The position numbers and the translations under genes were made by a program. Below the pieces are notes generated by a model. That model searched no databases, had not been told where the DNA came from, and saw only the letters and a list, made by a program, of their open reading frames with translations. 22,145 nt of DNA, taken from positions 34,614-56,758 of the forward strand of contig JALHHH010000025.1 of assembly GCA_022837485.1 (NCBI GenBank), in the 5' to 3' direction. Shown here in pieces: positions 1-7,848 of this stretch (position 1 is its first letter; every line of letters starts with the position of its first letter). Source of the stretch: Bacteroidales bacterium (lineage in GTDB: Bacteria; Bacteroidota; Bacteroidia; Bacteroidales; Lentimicrobiaceae).

Positions 1-132
1 AACGCCGTGTTTTAGTCATTTTGTCGTATACAGTTGATAATCCGGATAATGAAACTATATTTCATCATATGTCGTTTGCATTCTGATCAACAAAATATAA
101 CATTTCTGATACAGAATAGGTTCAGAAAGCAT

Positions 133-140
133 TATATTTG
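133..140 (+). promoter_or_regulatory. Putative -7 promoter box for the porP-gldJ unit
   Basis: TATATTTG is an exact match to the Bacteroidota -7 consensus TAnnTTTG. No clear TTG lies 19-21 bases upstream, so the -33 element is weak or absent. If used, it gives an untranslated leader of roughly 145 bases before the PorP/SprF start at 293. Bases 1-292 otherwise hold no gene that I can support. Confidence 0.35.
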
Positions 141-292
141 TACTTCAGAATACAGCAGATCGGTCGCGGACAGGATACTAACGGGACTACTGCACCGTTA
201 TTGCAAAGATGGAGGAGATTAATTAATTTTTATCCCCGGTAGTCCGATTATTAAAAATATTCGTAATATTGGCTGCCGAAATACGATAGGAC

Positions 293-1282
293 ATGGTAAA
301 AAAACTAAGCCTGATACTTCTGATCATTGCTGCCACTCTGACAGGTGTATCACAGGATGCCGAATTTTCGCAATACTACGGCAATCCGATGTATTTGAAT
401 CCGGCGCTGGCCGGCTCGAAAATCTGCCCCCGACTAACATTGAATTACCGGAATCAATGGCCTGGCATTCCTGCTTCATTCGTAAATTATTCCGTATCCT
501 ACGACCAGTTTATCGATGCCGTATCCGGCGGAGTCGGGCTTATGGTTATGTCCGAAAATATGGCCGGCGGAACCATGACTTCAACTCTTGCCAGTGCCAT
601 GTATTCGTATCGTATGAATATAACCAAACAGCTGACCCTTAATGCAGGATTTCAGGGGACGTATATTCAGAACAAGCTTGACTGGGAAAAGCTGATATTT
701 GAAGATCAGTTACTTGCTGGTGACATCAATAATCTGCCTCCTTCACAGGAAAGTCCCCCCGACCGCATGACCATTGGTATGGTCGATTTTTCAGCAGGTC
801 TTCTTTTCGGTTATCGTGAGCGTTTATACGGTGGAATTGCAGCCCACCATCTGAATCAGCCCGACAATTCATTTTACAGCAACGGCGACAGCAAGATAAA
901 CATGAAGTTAACCATGCATGCAGGGGCACTTATTGATATGAGGCAGGGCCTCAGCGGAGGCGATGTGGAAGATCTGAGCCTTTCTCCGAACATCATGTAC
1001 CAACAGCAGGGCAAATATCATCAGCTGAACCTGGGAATGTACCTTAACGTACACCCTTTTGTACTCGGAGCCTGGTTCAGGCATAATTTCGAAAATCCCG
1101 ATGCCGTAATTGCACTTGTCGGCTTCCAGCATACAAAATTTAAGGTTGGATACAGTTACGATTACACCGTTTCGCGATTAACCAATATAACCGGCGGCGC
1201 ACATGAAATTTCCTTTGCATGGCAATTCGACTGTGGCCAGAAAACTTTCAAGCATAAGGCAATAAAATGCCCAAGGTTTTAG
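293..1282 (+). CDS. PorP/SprF family type IX secretion/gliding outer-membrane protein
   Basis: The 329-residue product starts with a signal peptide (about residues 1-21, ending near GVSQ). The mature part begins with the family hallmark QYYGNPMYLNPALAGS, followed by NYRNQWPGIP. The remainder is rich in alternating aromatic and glycine segments, as expected for an outer-membrane beta-barrel, and the tail (residues about 305-315) reads SFAWQFDCG. Members of this family (PorP in Porphyromonas, SprF in Flavobacterium) help secrete or anchor particular type IX substrates at the cell surface. Bacteroidota genomes usually carry several paralogues, so this need not be the core PorP. It lies 31 bases before the gldJ-like gene, and the two share the terminator after 2804, which suggests one transcription unit. 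The family call is secure; the specific partner is not known. Confidence 0.93.
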   Translation: MVKKLSLILLIIAATLTGVSQDAEFSQYYGNPMYLNPALAGSKICPRLTLNYRNQWPGIPASFVNYSVSYDQFIDAVSGGVGLMVMSENMAGGTMTSTLASAMYSYRMNITKQLTLNAGFQGTYIQNKLDWEKLIFEDQLLAGDINNLPPSQESPPDRMTIGMVDFSAGLLFGYRERLYGGIAAHHLNQPDNSFYSNGDSKINMKLTMHAGALIDMRQGLSGGDVEDLSLSPNIMYQQQGKYHQLNLGMYLNVHPFVLGAWFRHNFENPDAVIALVGFQHTKFKVGYSYDYTVSRLTNITGGAHEISFAWQFDCGQKTFKHKAIKCPRF

Positions 1283-1313
1283 TTAATAACCCAAATACCA
1301 ATAATTACCGGAA

Positions 1314-2804
1314 ATGATCAACTACAGAAACATCTATCTGAAGATCACCTTCTTTGCAGCAGTTATTTTCATGGCTTCCTCGTGTGCCAAAGAGTCGTCC
1401 AGAACCACCGGATGGGAATACAATAATCCCAAAAACGGAGGTTTCCAGGTTAATACAAAATACGGTGAACAACCCGTAGGCCCCGGACTCAAACTTGTTG
1501 AAGGTGGAACGTTTACGATGGGTCGTACTACCGACAACCCGATGTATGACTGGGACAATATCCCCCGCAGGGTTACTGTTCCCTCTTTCTACATCGATGA
1601 AACCGAGGTAGCCAATGTAGATTATGTTGAATATCTGTACTGGCTCAGCCGCGTGTTCGGCACCGACTATCCGGAAGTGTACCGCAAAGCTCTTCCCGAC
1701 ACCCTCGTATGGCGCGAAAAACTGGCTTATAACGAACCTCTCGTTGAAACCTATTTCCGCCATCCTGCTTATCGCAACTATCCTGTTGTTGGCGTCAGCT
1801 GGGTTCAGGCCAACGAGTACTGCCTCTGGAGAACCGACCGCGTTAATGAAATGCTCCTTATCAAAGAAGGCGTACTCGACTTTGATCCAGACCAGCGCAA
1901 CGAAAACAATTTCAACACCGAAGCATACCTGGCCGGACAATACGAAGGACTGGTGAACAAACCGCTGAAAGATCTTAATCCGAGCGGAACCGGTGAACGT
2001 CGTGCCAAACTCGAAGACGGCATCCTCGTACCGAAATATCGCCTGCCAACCGAAGCCGAATGGGAATTTGCAGCTCTCGGCCTCGTTGGTAACACCGTTT
2101 ATGAACGCGTTGTTGAACGCCGCGTTTACCCCTGGAATGGTACAATCGTTCGCTCTGATCAGAAAAAATACTACGGACAATTCCTCGCCAACTTTAAACG
2201 CGGCCGCGGTGACTATATGGGTGTTGCCGGAAGCCTCAACGACGGCGCAGACCTGCCCGCAGAAGTAGCTTCATACTGGCCCAACGATTACGGCCTTTAC
2301 AACATGGCCGGTAACGTTGCCGAATGGGTACTCGACGTATACCGCCCCCTGACCTACGAAGATATGGCCGACTATGCCCCGTATCGTGGTAACGTATTTA
2401 CAACAAAAGAAACAGACGCAGAAGGTTTCCTTGCTCCTAAAGACAGCCTTGGACGAATCCGCTACCGCAATGTTACAACAGAAGAAAGTAAAGACCGCTT
2501 TAACTATCGCAGCGCCAACCAGATCAATTATCTCGACGGAGACTACCAGTCAACTATAAATCCCGACTGGGCAAGTGCACCTGCCGATACAGTTAATACA
2601 ACCAATATGATGTATGAATTCGGAAAAACATCCCTGATCTCCGATCAGTCAAGGGTGTATAAAGGCGGCTCCTGGCGTGACCCGGCTTACTATCTGAGTC
2701 CGGCCACACGCCGTTACCTTGACCAGAACCTGTCAACCAATTACATCGGTTTCAGATGTGCTATGGGCAAGGTTGGCGGTGCCTATTCAACCAATAAAAG
2801 ATAA
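1314..2804 (+). CDS. gldJ: GldJ-like gliding motility/T9SS lipoprotein (formylglycine-enzyme-like fold)
   Basis: The 496-residue product has a short N-terminal membrane segment and a lipobox ending in Cys24 (MASSC), so it is probably a lipoprotein. The mature start, RTTGWEYNNPKNGGF, is typical of GldJ. The body is a SUMF1/formylglycine-generating-enzyme-like domain: GGTFTMGRT near residue 65, YRLPTEAEWEFAA near 242, GNVAEWVLDVY near 333, and the closing KGGSWRDPAYYLSP and IGFRCAMG. In Flavobacterium, GldJ and its relative GldK share this fold without known enzymatic activity and are needed for gliding and for stability of the GldK/L/M/N secretion machine. GldK is the main alternative; the N-terminal motif and the murF neighbour favour GldJ. 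Strong, uniform codon bias suggests high expression and creates long antisense open frames. Confidence 0.85.
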   Translation: MINYRNIYLKITFFAAVIFMASSCAKESSRTTGWEYNNPKNGGFQVNTKYGEQPVGPGLKLVEGGTFTMGRTTDNPMYDWDNIPRRVTVPSFYIDETEVANVDYVEYLYWLSRVFGTDYPEVYRKALPDTLVWREKLAYNEPLVETYFRHPAYRNYPVVGVSWVQANEYCLWRTDRVNEMLLIKEGVLDFDPDQRNENNFNTEAYLAGQYEGLVNKPLKDLNPSGTGERRAKLEDGILVPKYRLPTEAEWEFAALGLVGNTVYERVVERRVYPWNGTIVRSDQKKYYGQFLANFKRGRGDYMGVAGSLNDGADLPAEVASYWPNDYGLYNMAGNVAEWVLDVYRPLTYEDMADYAPYRGNVFTTKETDAEGFLAPKDSLGRIRYRNVTTEESKDRFNYRSANQINYLDGDYQSTINPDWASAPADTVNTTNMMYEFGKTSLISDQSRVYKGGSWRDPAYYLSPATRRYLDQNLSTNYIGFRCAMGKVGGAYSTNKR

Positions 2805-2824
2805 TAACCCGTAAACCTATATCC

Positions 2825-2860
2825 AAAAAAGTCTGTTTGCTCCTGCAAACGGACTTTTTT
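2825..2860 (+). terminator. Strong intrinsic terminator after gldJ
   Basis: A 16-base-pair inverted repeat with one G-T wobble (2825-2840 pairing with 2845-2860) closes a TCCT tetraloop. One arm is A6 and the other T6, so it can work in both directions. It ends the porP-gldJ unit. It also lies inside the longest open frame of murF, which supports the later murF start. Confidence 0.88.
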
Positions 2861-2944
2861 GTTTTATTCCAAATACCCAAACGCGTAATTTTAGTAATTT
2901 CGATTCCGGTTTTACCACCAAAATCTAAACTGAAAATCAATTCC

Positions 2945-4243
2945 ATGGAACTTACCGGTTCAGAAAAATTGTATCATCTCTTCAGGCAACACCCTTACAT
3001 CAGCATCGACTCCCGTAAAACACAGGCAGGCAGCATTTTCTTTGCACTCAAAGGCGATAACTTCGATGGTAACCGCTTTGCCGCAAAAGCACTTGAACTG
3101 GGTGCAGCATATGCCGTTATCGATGATCCGGCTTTTTATGCTGGAGAAAAAACGCTGCTTACCACAGATGTGCTGAGCGCCCTGCAAATTCTTGCTTCCG
3201 ACTACCGGAAAAGTTTGAATATCCCCATTATAGGCATCACCGGTACAAATGGAAAAACCACATCCAAGGAGCTGATCCATGCGGCACTCTCCAGCCGATT
3301 TACAACACATGCCACCATCGGAAACTTAAACAACCATATAGGCGTTCCTCTTACACTGCTGACCATAACTCCGGAGACCGAAATAGCCGTTGTTGAAATG
3401 GGAGCCAACCACATTGGTGAAATCGCTGCACTCTGCGCAATTGCCAAACCAACGCACGGGATTATTACAAACATCGGAAAAGCACACCTCGAAGGCTTTG
3501 GAAGTCCGGAAGGCGTAGTTATAGCAAAAAATGAGCTGTACGAACACCTTAGAGCTTACGGAGGAACTGCTTTCGTAAATCTCGACAATGAACTGCTTAA
3601 CAAACTTTCACACGAAATCCAGCGTATTACGTATGGATCTTCCGGAACAGCAAAATACCGGGGCTCGGTTTCCGGCACCCGGCCTTTTTTGTCGGTTACC
3701 CTGCACTCTCCCGCACAAGTTGAAATCAACAGCCAGCTTACCGGAATGTACAACTTTGAAAACATCATGGCTGCAATGGCTGTTGCCGGACATTTCAGGG
3801 CTAATCTCATAAGTGCAGCTGAAAGCATCGAAAGGTACATTCCCCGGATGAACAGATCGCAGGTGATAGAAACCGGTAATAACAGCCTCGTGCTGGATGC
3901 ATACAATGCCAACCCCTCGAGTATGCAGGCAGCTCTTGTTAATTTTTCCGGAAGCGATGCCGGAAGCAAAAGCGTAATCCTGGGCGATATGTTTGAACTG
4001 GGAACCATGGCTGCCGAAGAGCATCTGAACATCCTCAAACTTGCTATGGAATCCGGTTTCAGGAACATACTTACAGCCGGACCACACTTTCTGCAGGCCA
4101 AATCCGGATTCAACTCAGTTGTAGGCTTCGAAACCACCGAAGAACTTCACAATTATCTGAAAAACCATCCTATGAAAGGGGAAGTCATACTTATTAAAGG
4201 CTCCCGTGGAATGAAACTCGAAACCATTACCGATGTCCTCTGA
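2945..4243 (+). CDS. murF: UDP-N-acetylmuramoyl-tripeptide--D-alanyl-D-alanine ligase (MurF)
   Basis: MurF joins D-Ala-D-Ala to the UDP-MurNAc-tripeptide in the cytoplasm, the last soluble step of the peptidoglycan precursor, using ATP. The 432-residue product shows the Mur-ligase P-loop GITGTNGKTT at residues 97-106. Other Mur hallmarks follow: VVEMGANHIGEI, ITNIGKAHLEGFGSPEGV, and the C-terminal LDAYNANPSSM and ILGDMFELG typical of MurF. An upstream ATG at 2837 would place the start inside the terminator stem and add a 36-residue extension that does not resemble the family, so I chose 2945 (MELTGSEKLYHLF). An imperfect -7 box (TAATTTTA, 2886-2893) lies between terminator and start. The stop overlaps anmK by 11 bases, which suggests translational coupling. 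Confidence 0.95.
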   Translation: MELTGSEKLYHLFRQHPYISIDSRKTQAGSIFFALKGDNFDGNRFAAKALELGAAYAVIDDPAFYAGEKTLLTTDVLSALQILASDYRKSLNIPIIGITGTNGKTTSKELIHAALSSRFTTHATIGNLNNHIGVPLTLLTITPETEIAVVEMGANHIGEIAALCAIAKPTHGIITNIGKAHLEGFGSPEGVVIAKNELYEHLRAYGGTAFVNLDNELLNKLSHEIQRITYGSSGTAKYRGSVSGTRPFLSVTLHSPAQVEINSQLTGMYNFENIMAAMAVAGHFRANLISAAESIERYIPRMNRSQVIETGNNSLVLDAYNANPSSMQAALVNFSGSDAGSKSVILGDMFELGTMAAEEHLNILKLAMESGFRNILTAGPHFLQAKSGFNSVVGFETTEELHNYLKNHPMKGEVILIKGSRGMKLETITDVL

Positions 4244-5312
4244 AACTAACGGAACAAGTATCCGAGCTATCGGGCTGATGTCGGGTACATCCCTCGACGG
4301 ACTGGATATCGCTCACTGTACGTTCACATTTAAAGATCGGGCGGTTCGATTTACAATTAATTGTGCGGAAACAATTGAATACCCGCTACGGATCAGGGAG
4401 TTGCTACTGAATGCGATTGCTTCCGGAGCAGCAGAGTTTTGCCGCATTCATACAGAATACGGCAAATGGACAGGATTGCAATGCAGGGATTTTATCACTA
4501 AACACAGGCTGAATCCAGATCTGATTGCAAGTCACGGTCATACAATCTTTCACAACCCTGCGGAAGGATTTACAACCCAGATCGGAAGCGGGGCTGATAT
4601 AGCCGCTGTTACGGGAATTACAACCGTTTGCGACTTCCGCTCACTCGACGTAGCTCTTGGCGGCCAGGGAGCTCCGCTGGTACCTGCAGGCGATCAGCTG
4701 CTGTTCAGCGAATATGCTGCCTGCGTCAACATAGGTGGTTTTTCAAACCTGTCAATGACAAACGACAACCACCGGATTGCCTGGGACATCTGTCCGGCCA
4801 ATTACGTGCTGAATCATTATGCATCAAAAGCAGGGATGGCTTTCGACAAAGACGGCGAAACCGCCCGTACCGGAAAACTGCTGCCCGGTCTTTTTGAACG
4901 GCTTCAACAAATAGAATGGTATAAATTATCCCCGCCCAAATCACTTGGCAGAGAATGGGTAGAATCGGTATTCTTCCCGTTAATTGACAAGGAGAATCAT
5001 TCAATCCCGGATCTTCTGCACACGCTTACTGTTCATATTGCCTCTCAAATTGCAAATGTACTCCCCGACCAAAGCGATCAGAACGTACTTTTTACAGGAG
5101 GCGGTGCATTGAATATCTTCCTCATGGAATTGATTGCAAAGCAGAGTCAGTGCCGGCTTATAATACCGGATTCACTGCTGACTAACTACAAAGAAGCTCT
5201 GATTTTTGCACTGCTGGGCAGCCTGAGGATCCTGGAGCATACCAACTGCCTCTCCGGTGTAACAGGGGCCCGGTCAGATTCTGTATCGGGTGCTGTTTAT
5301 TTCAGGAGATAG
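4233..5312 (+). CDS. anmK: Anhydro-N-acetylmuramic acid kinase (AnmK)
   Basis: AnmK cleaves and phosphorylates 1,6-anhydro-MurNAc to MurNAc-6-phosphate in the recycling of murein turnover products. The 359-residue product begins with the family signature IGLMSGTSLDGLD. Further family motifs are SHGHTIFHNP, CDFRSLDVALGGQGAPLVP (with the catalytic Asp region), NIGGFSNLS, DICPANYVLNHYA, and the C-terminal LFTGGGALN and TNYKEALIFALLG. The length fits the family (about 360-370). It overlaps murF by 11 bases, so precursor synthesis and wall recycling are encoded together. No MurQ etherase gene is visible in the window. No good terminator follows, only a short AAATCGACGATTT element before a T run near 5347-5365. 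Confidence 0.95.
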   Translation: MSSETNGTSIRAIGLMSGTSLDGLDIAHCTFTFKDRAVRFTINCAETIEYPLRIRELLLNAIASGAAEFCRIHTEYGKWTGLQCRDFITKHRLNPDLIASHGHTIFHNPAEGFTTQIGSGADIAAVTGITTVCDFRSLDVALGGQGAPLVPAGDQLLFSEYAACVNIGGFSNLSMTNDNHRIAWDICPANYVLNHYASKAGMAFDKDGETARTGKLLPGLFERLQQIEWYKLSPPKSLGREWVESVFFPLIDKENHSIPDLLHTLTVHIASQIANVLPDQSDQNVLFTGGGALNIFLMELIAKQSQCRLIIPDSLLTNYKEALIFALLGSLRILEHTNCLSGVTGARSDSVSGAVYFRR

Positions 5313-5432
5313 TTTTATTGTTATCATCTTCAGTTAATTACCCGACAAATCGACGATTTTTTTTATCATGGCTATTATCCATTGGTAAAAATCTGATCAT
5401 AGTGCCTTGCGGATGAAAAGTTACTTATTATT

Positions 5433-5462
5433 TTGAGCATTTGTTCATAATCGGTAATTTTG
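5433..5462 (+). promoter_or_regulatory. Putative upstream promoter P1 of the copper-receptor leader
   Basis: TTG (5433-5435, in TTTTG), 19 bases, then TAATTTTG (5455-5462) match both parts of the Bacteroidota housekeeping promoter. The predicted start near 5468 gives a transcript that runs through the structured segment at 5483-5597. This promoter is more than 200 bases before the receptor start codon. Confidence 0.6.
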
Positions 5463-5467
5463 CCATA

Positions 5468-5597
5468 AAAATCAGTTTATGACAGCTGCACTGCCAGTCA
5501 GGGAAAGCAGGGTTTCGTAACCCGTAAAACGGCATGCCACAGAGCTGTGGAACACAATATCCACAAAGTGCCGGATTCGAATCCGGACATCTGCTGC
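5468..5597 (+). ncRNA. Candidate structured leader or small RNA, no family recognised
   Basis: Downstream of P1 lies a compact series of hairpins. They are GGGTT-TCGT-AACCC (5510-5523), CCACA-GAGC-TGTGG (5537-5550), and the 16-base perfect palindrome centred at 5578/5579 (5571-5586). AGCAG (5506-5510) can pair with CTGCT (5591-5595) to close the domain. TGTGG (5546-5550) can also pair with CCACA at 5561-5565, so two structures compete. A 13-codon frame starts at ATG 5479 and stops inside the first hairpin. No T run follows, so it reads as a 5' leader or a processed small RNA, not a terminated one. I could not match it to cobalamin, TPP, Moco, NiCo or SRP RNA consensus features. Confidence 0.4.
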
Positions 5598-5602
5598 ATC
5601 CA

Positions 5603-5633
5603 TTGACACCCCGCTTCCTCTCCTATAAATTTG
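5603..5633 (+). promoter_or_regulatory. Putative proximal promoter P2 of the copper receptor gene
   Basis: TTG (5603-5605), 20 bases, then TAAATTTG (5626-5633) match the Bacteroidota consensus. A second exact -7 match, TATCTTTG, lies at 5636-5643 but has no -33 partner at normal spacing. The predicted start near 5640 would leave under 10 bases before the ATG at 5648, which favours the ATG at 5690. The rest of 5313-5689 holds P1 and the structured segment; no gene was seen there. Confidence 0.55.
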
Positions 5634-5689
5634 TGTATCTTTGATAGATGAGGACGCCATTGCACCGGCATATCTCAAAAATATTCGCA

Positions 5690-7834
5690 ATGAGAATTAG
5701 AATACTCACCACATTAATTCTGTTCACCGGAATCCGGATGCTGATTTCACCGGATGCAAAAAGTCAGGTGAGCGATAGTATAGTACAATTACCGGTACTG
5801 GAAATCACAGAAAGCAGGGTTCCAGCAGGCATTCCGGGTTATACCATTGATGGTTTGTCGTTTAACCGTGAACCTGCCCGTGATCTCGGCGAGATTCTTC
5901 GCCGGGAGATGAATATCAGTGGAATTCGAAGGGGAGGATACGCCATCGATCCGGTAATAAGGGGGTACAGGTATTCGCAGATCAGTATTCTGCTGGATGA
6001 CGGAATTTTTATCGAACCGGGCTGCCCAAACCGCATGGATCCCGTGATGGCACACATTGAACCGGAGCTTATCCGGCGGATAGAAATCACAAAAGGTCCT
6101 TACATCCTGAGGTACGGTCCGTCTGCCGCAGCCAGTATCCGGCTCATTACCGCTCCGAAGCCGTCAATCCTGAAAAAGGGATTCAACCTGAATACTGTAA
6201 CGGGCTACGATGCCAACCGGAATGGCTTCATGCAGCATATCGGTCTGCAGCATTCCGGAGATAAATCGTTTTATCGCATTTCAGGTGGCTTCAAAAATTA
6301 CGGCAATTACCGCGACGGAAACGGGACAGAATGGAAATCTGCATTTCAGAAGCGGGATATTGCAGCTGATGTGGGATTTAATACCGGGAAATCCGGAATA
6401 CTGCTGTTTTCATATAAGGGTTCTTTCGGGCGGGATGTTTTATTCCCAGCCCTTCCGATGGATGAAATTGCTGACAACACTCACATCATTTCAGCCGGAC
6501 TGGAAACTTCATTTCGCAACAGTCCCATCACAAAACTATCGGCCAGCCTGTTTCACACCCGTGTTTATCACATGATGGACAACAGCTTCAGGCCGCAGTA
6601 TTCTGCCATCACACCTCCTTATACGGGACTTATGCAAGCTACTGCGGAAGTAAACACATCTGCCACCGGAGGCCGGGCCGAACTGAGCCAAAGTACCGGT
6701 GACGTGAGCCGGTTTCTTGGTATCGATCTGCGGTCTGTCCATAAAGATGGCAACCGAAATGTCAGGATGATAATGACCATGGACGGTCAGGAATTTATTT
6801 CTGAAAAGGATATTAATTTATGGCAAAACGCAACGATCGTTAACGCAGGTCTTTATTCAGGAGCCACAGTAAAATCAGGTCCATTCGAATTTACAACCCT
6901 TTTACGTGCCGATATTAACCATTCTTCCTCTGAGGACACTCTGGTTGTGCAAAAAGACGGCGTCGTCTGGTTTGATCCGGAACCCCGGTTGCGCTTGATG
7001 ATTAGTGCTGCAATAACAGCAGCTTACAGTCCAGTACCCGGTATGTCGTTCGGGATCGGACTTGCCCGCAGCAGCCGTGCTCCCGACATGCAGGAACAGT
7101 ACATAAAATTTCTGGCCACAGGGTTCGACCGGTACGATTATCTTGGCAATCCGGATCTTAAACCTGAAACAAGCCATCAGCTTGATCTTACATTCAATCG
7201 CACCGGTAAACGCCTGAGGTTAGATATAAATCTGTTTGCATCCACGATACGTAATTTCATTTCAGGAACGCTTGTACCCCCTTCGGTTGCCCGCCCCCTT
7301 AGTATGGGAGCACCCGGTGTCAAACAATTCAACAACATCAAACGGGCAGTTCTGACTGGCTTTGAAACAGGAGTTTCTGCCAGATTTACTGACAACGGCA
7401 GAATCTCACTGGGTGTCGGCTACACTTACGGTTATTTCCCGGAAACGGAAAAAACAGTACAGAACAACGGCCAGGCAACCGGTACAATTATCATTAAAAA
7501 CGACGCCATTGCAGAGATCCCTGCTCTGGAATCGGAACTGGAGATCGGATATTTGTTTCGTAAAATAAAATTACGGCCTGAAGTCAGCATCCGGGCTGTT
7601 GCAGCACAATCGCACGTTTCACTTGCATTCGATGAAGAGGAAACGCCGGGCTACATACTGACCGACATTGCCGCTTCCTGGACACCGGTGAAATTCTTGA
7701 CCTTTTCAGCCGGAATTAATAATTTACTGGACAAAGCATATTACGATCACCTTAACCGTAAAATACTGGGCAGCACTGAACGCCTTTATGAACCGGGGCG
7801 CACGTTCTTTGCAAACCTGAAACTCAATTTCTGA
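5690..7834 (+). CDS. TonB-dependent outer-membrane receptor, OprC/NosA-like copper importer
   Basis: The product (714 residues from this start) has a signal peptide (about 1-26, ending DAKSQ), a plug domain (about 40-155, with GPYILRYGPSAAASIRLI) and a 22-strand-type barrel ending in an aromatic (KLNF). No carboxypeptidase-like N-terminal domain is present. The plug has GCPNRMDP, placing Cys112 and Met116 in a CxxxM motif, and the barrel has YHMMDN with His294 and Met296 in HxM. In Pseudomonas OprC these four positions (C143, M147, H323, M325) bind copper, and the spacing here is almost identical. An in-frame ATG at 5648 would add 14 residues ahead of the signal peptide; promoter position favours 5690. 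The next gene, an MbnP-like lipoprotein, starts 14 bases after the stop. Energy would come from an ExbB/ExbD/TonB system such as that at 12206-14236. Confidence 0.88.
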   Translation: MRIRILTTLILFTGIRMLISPDAKSQVSDSIVQLPVLEITESRVPAGIPGYTIDGLSFNREPARDLGEILRREMNISGIRRGGYAIDPVIRGYRYSQISILLDDGIFIEPGCPNRMDPVMAHIEPELIRRIEITKGPYILRYGPSAAASIRLITAPKPSILKKGFNLNTVTGYDANRNGFMQHIGLQHSGDKSFYRISGGFKNYGNYRDGNGTEWKSAFQKRDIAADVGFNTGKSGILLFSYKGSFGRDVLFPALPMDEIADNTHIISAGLETSFRNSPITKLSASLFHTRVYHMMDNSFRPQYSAITPPYTGLMQATAEVNTSATGGRAELSQSTGDVSRFLGIDLRSVHKDGNRNVRMIMTMDGQEFISEKDINLWQNATIVNAGLYSGATVKSGPFEFTTLLRADINHSSSEDTLVVQKDGVVWFDPEPRLRLMISAAITAAYSPVPGMSFGIGLARSSRAPDMQEQYIKFLATGFDRYDYLGNPDLKPETSHQLDLTFNRTGKRLRLDINLFASTIRNFISGTLVPPSVARPLSMGAPGVKQFNNIKRAVLTGFETGVSARFTDNGRISLGVGYTYGYFPETEKTVQNNGQATGTIIIKNDAIAEIPALESELEIGYLFRKIKLRPEVSIRAVAAQSHVSLAFDEEETPGYILTDIAASWTPVKFLTFSAGINNLLDKAYYDHLNRKILGSTERLYEPGRTFFANLKLNF

Positions 7835-7848
7835 AAACAATACTCTGA

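Noticed and set aside
34..222. A 62-codon open frame at the window start
   Set aside because: It contains the predicted -7 box of the next gene, has no recognisable domain and a composition typical of chance frames.
1305..2180. A 291-codon open frame on the minus strand under gldJ
   Set aside because: It is antisense to a clearly coding gene with strong codon bias, which creates long open antisense frames. Its translation has no signal or domain pattern that I recognise.
2837..2944. Longer MurF from the first ATG of the frame
   Set aside because: The added residues are coded inside a strong terminator stem and its surroundings and do not resemble the MurF N-terminus.
3556..4137. A 193-codon open frame on the minus strand under murF
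   Set aside because: Shadow of murF; the overlapping plus-strand residues include the conserved MurF C-terminal motifs.
5505..5597. A tRNA, because TTCGAAT resembles a T-loop
   Set aside because: The palindrome pairs fully through the would-be loop, the closing G53-C61 pair is missing, and no acceptor or anticodon arm can be drawn.
5483..5597. Cobalamin riboswitch or small SRP RNA in the same segment
   Set aside because: GGGAAAGCAGG recalls parts of both, but there is no B12 box, no GCCACTG core in place and no GGAA-capped SRP helix.
5472..5690. A 72-codon minus-strand open frame across the copper-receptor leader
   Set aside because: It covers two plus-strand promoters and several hairpins and shows no signal peptide or known motif. 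It is better explained as leader DNA.
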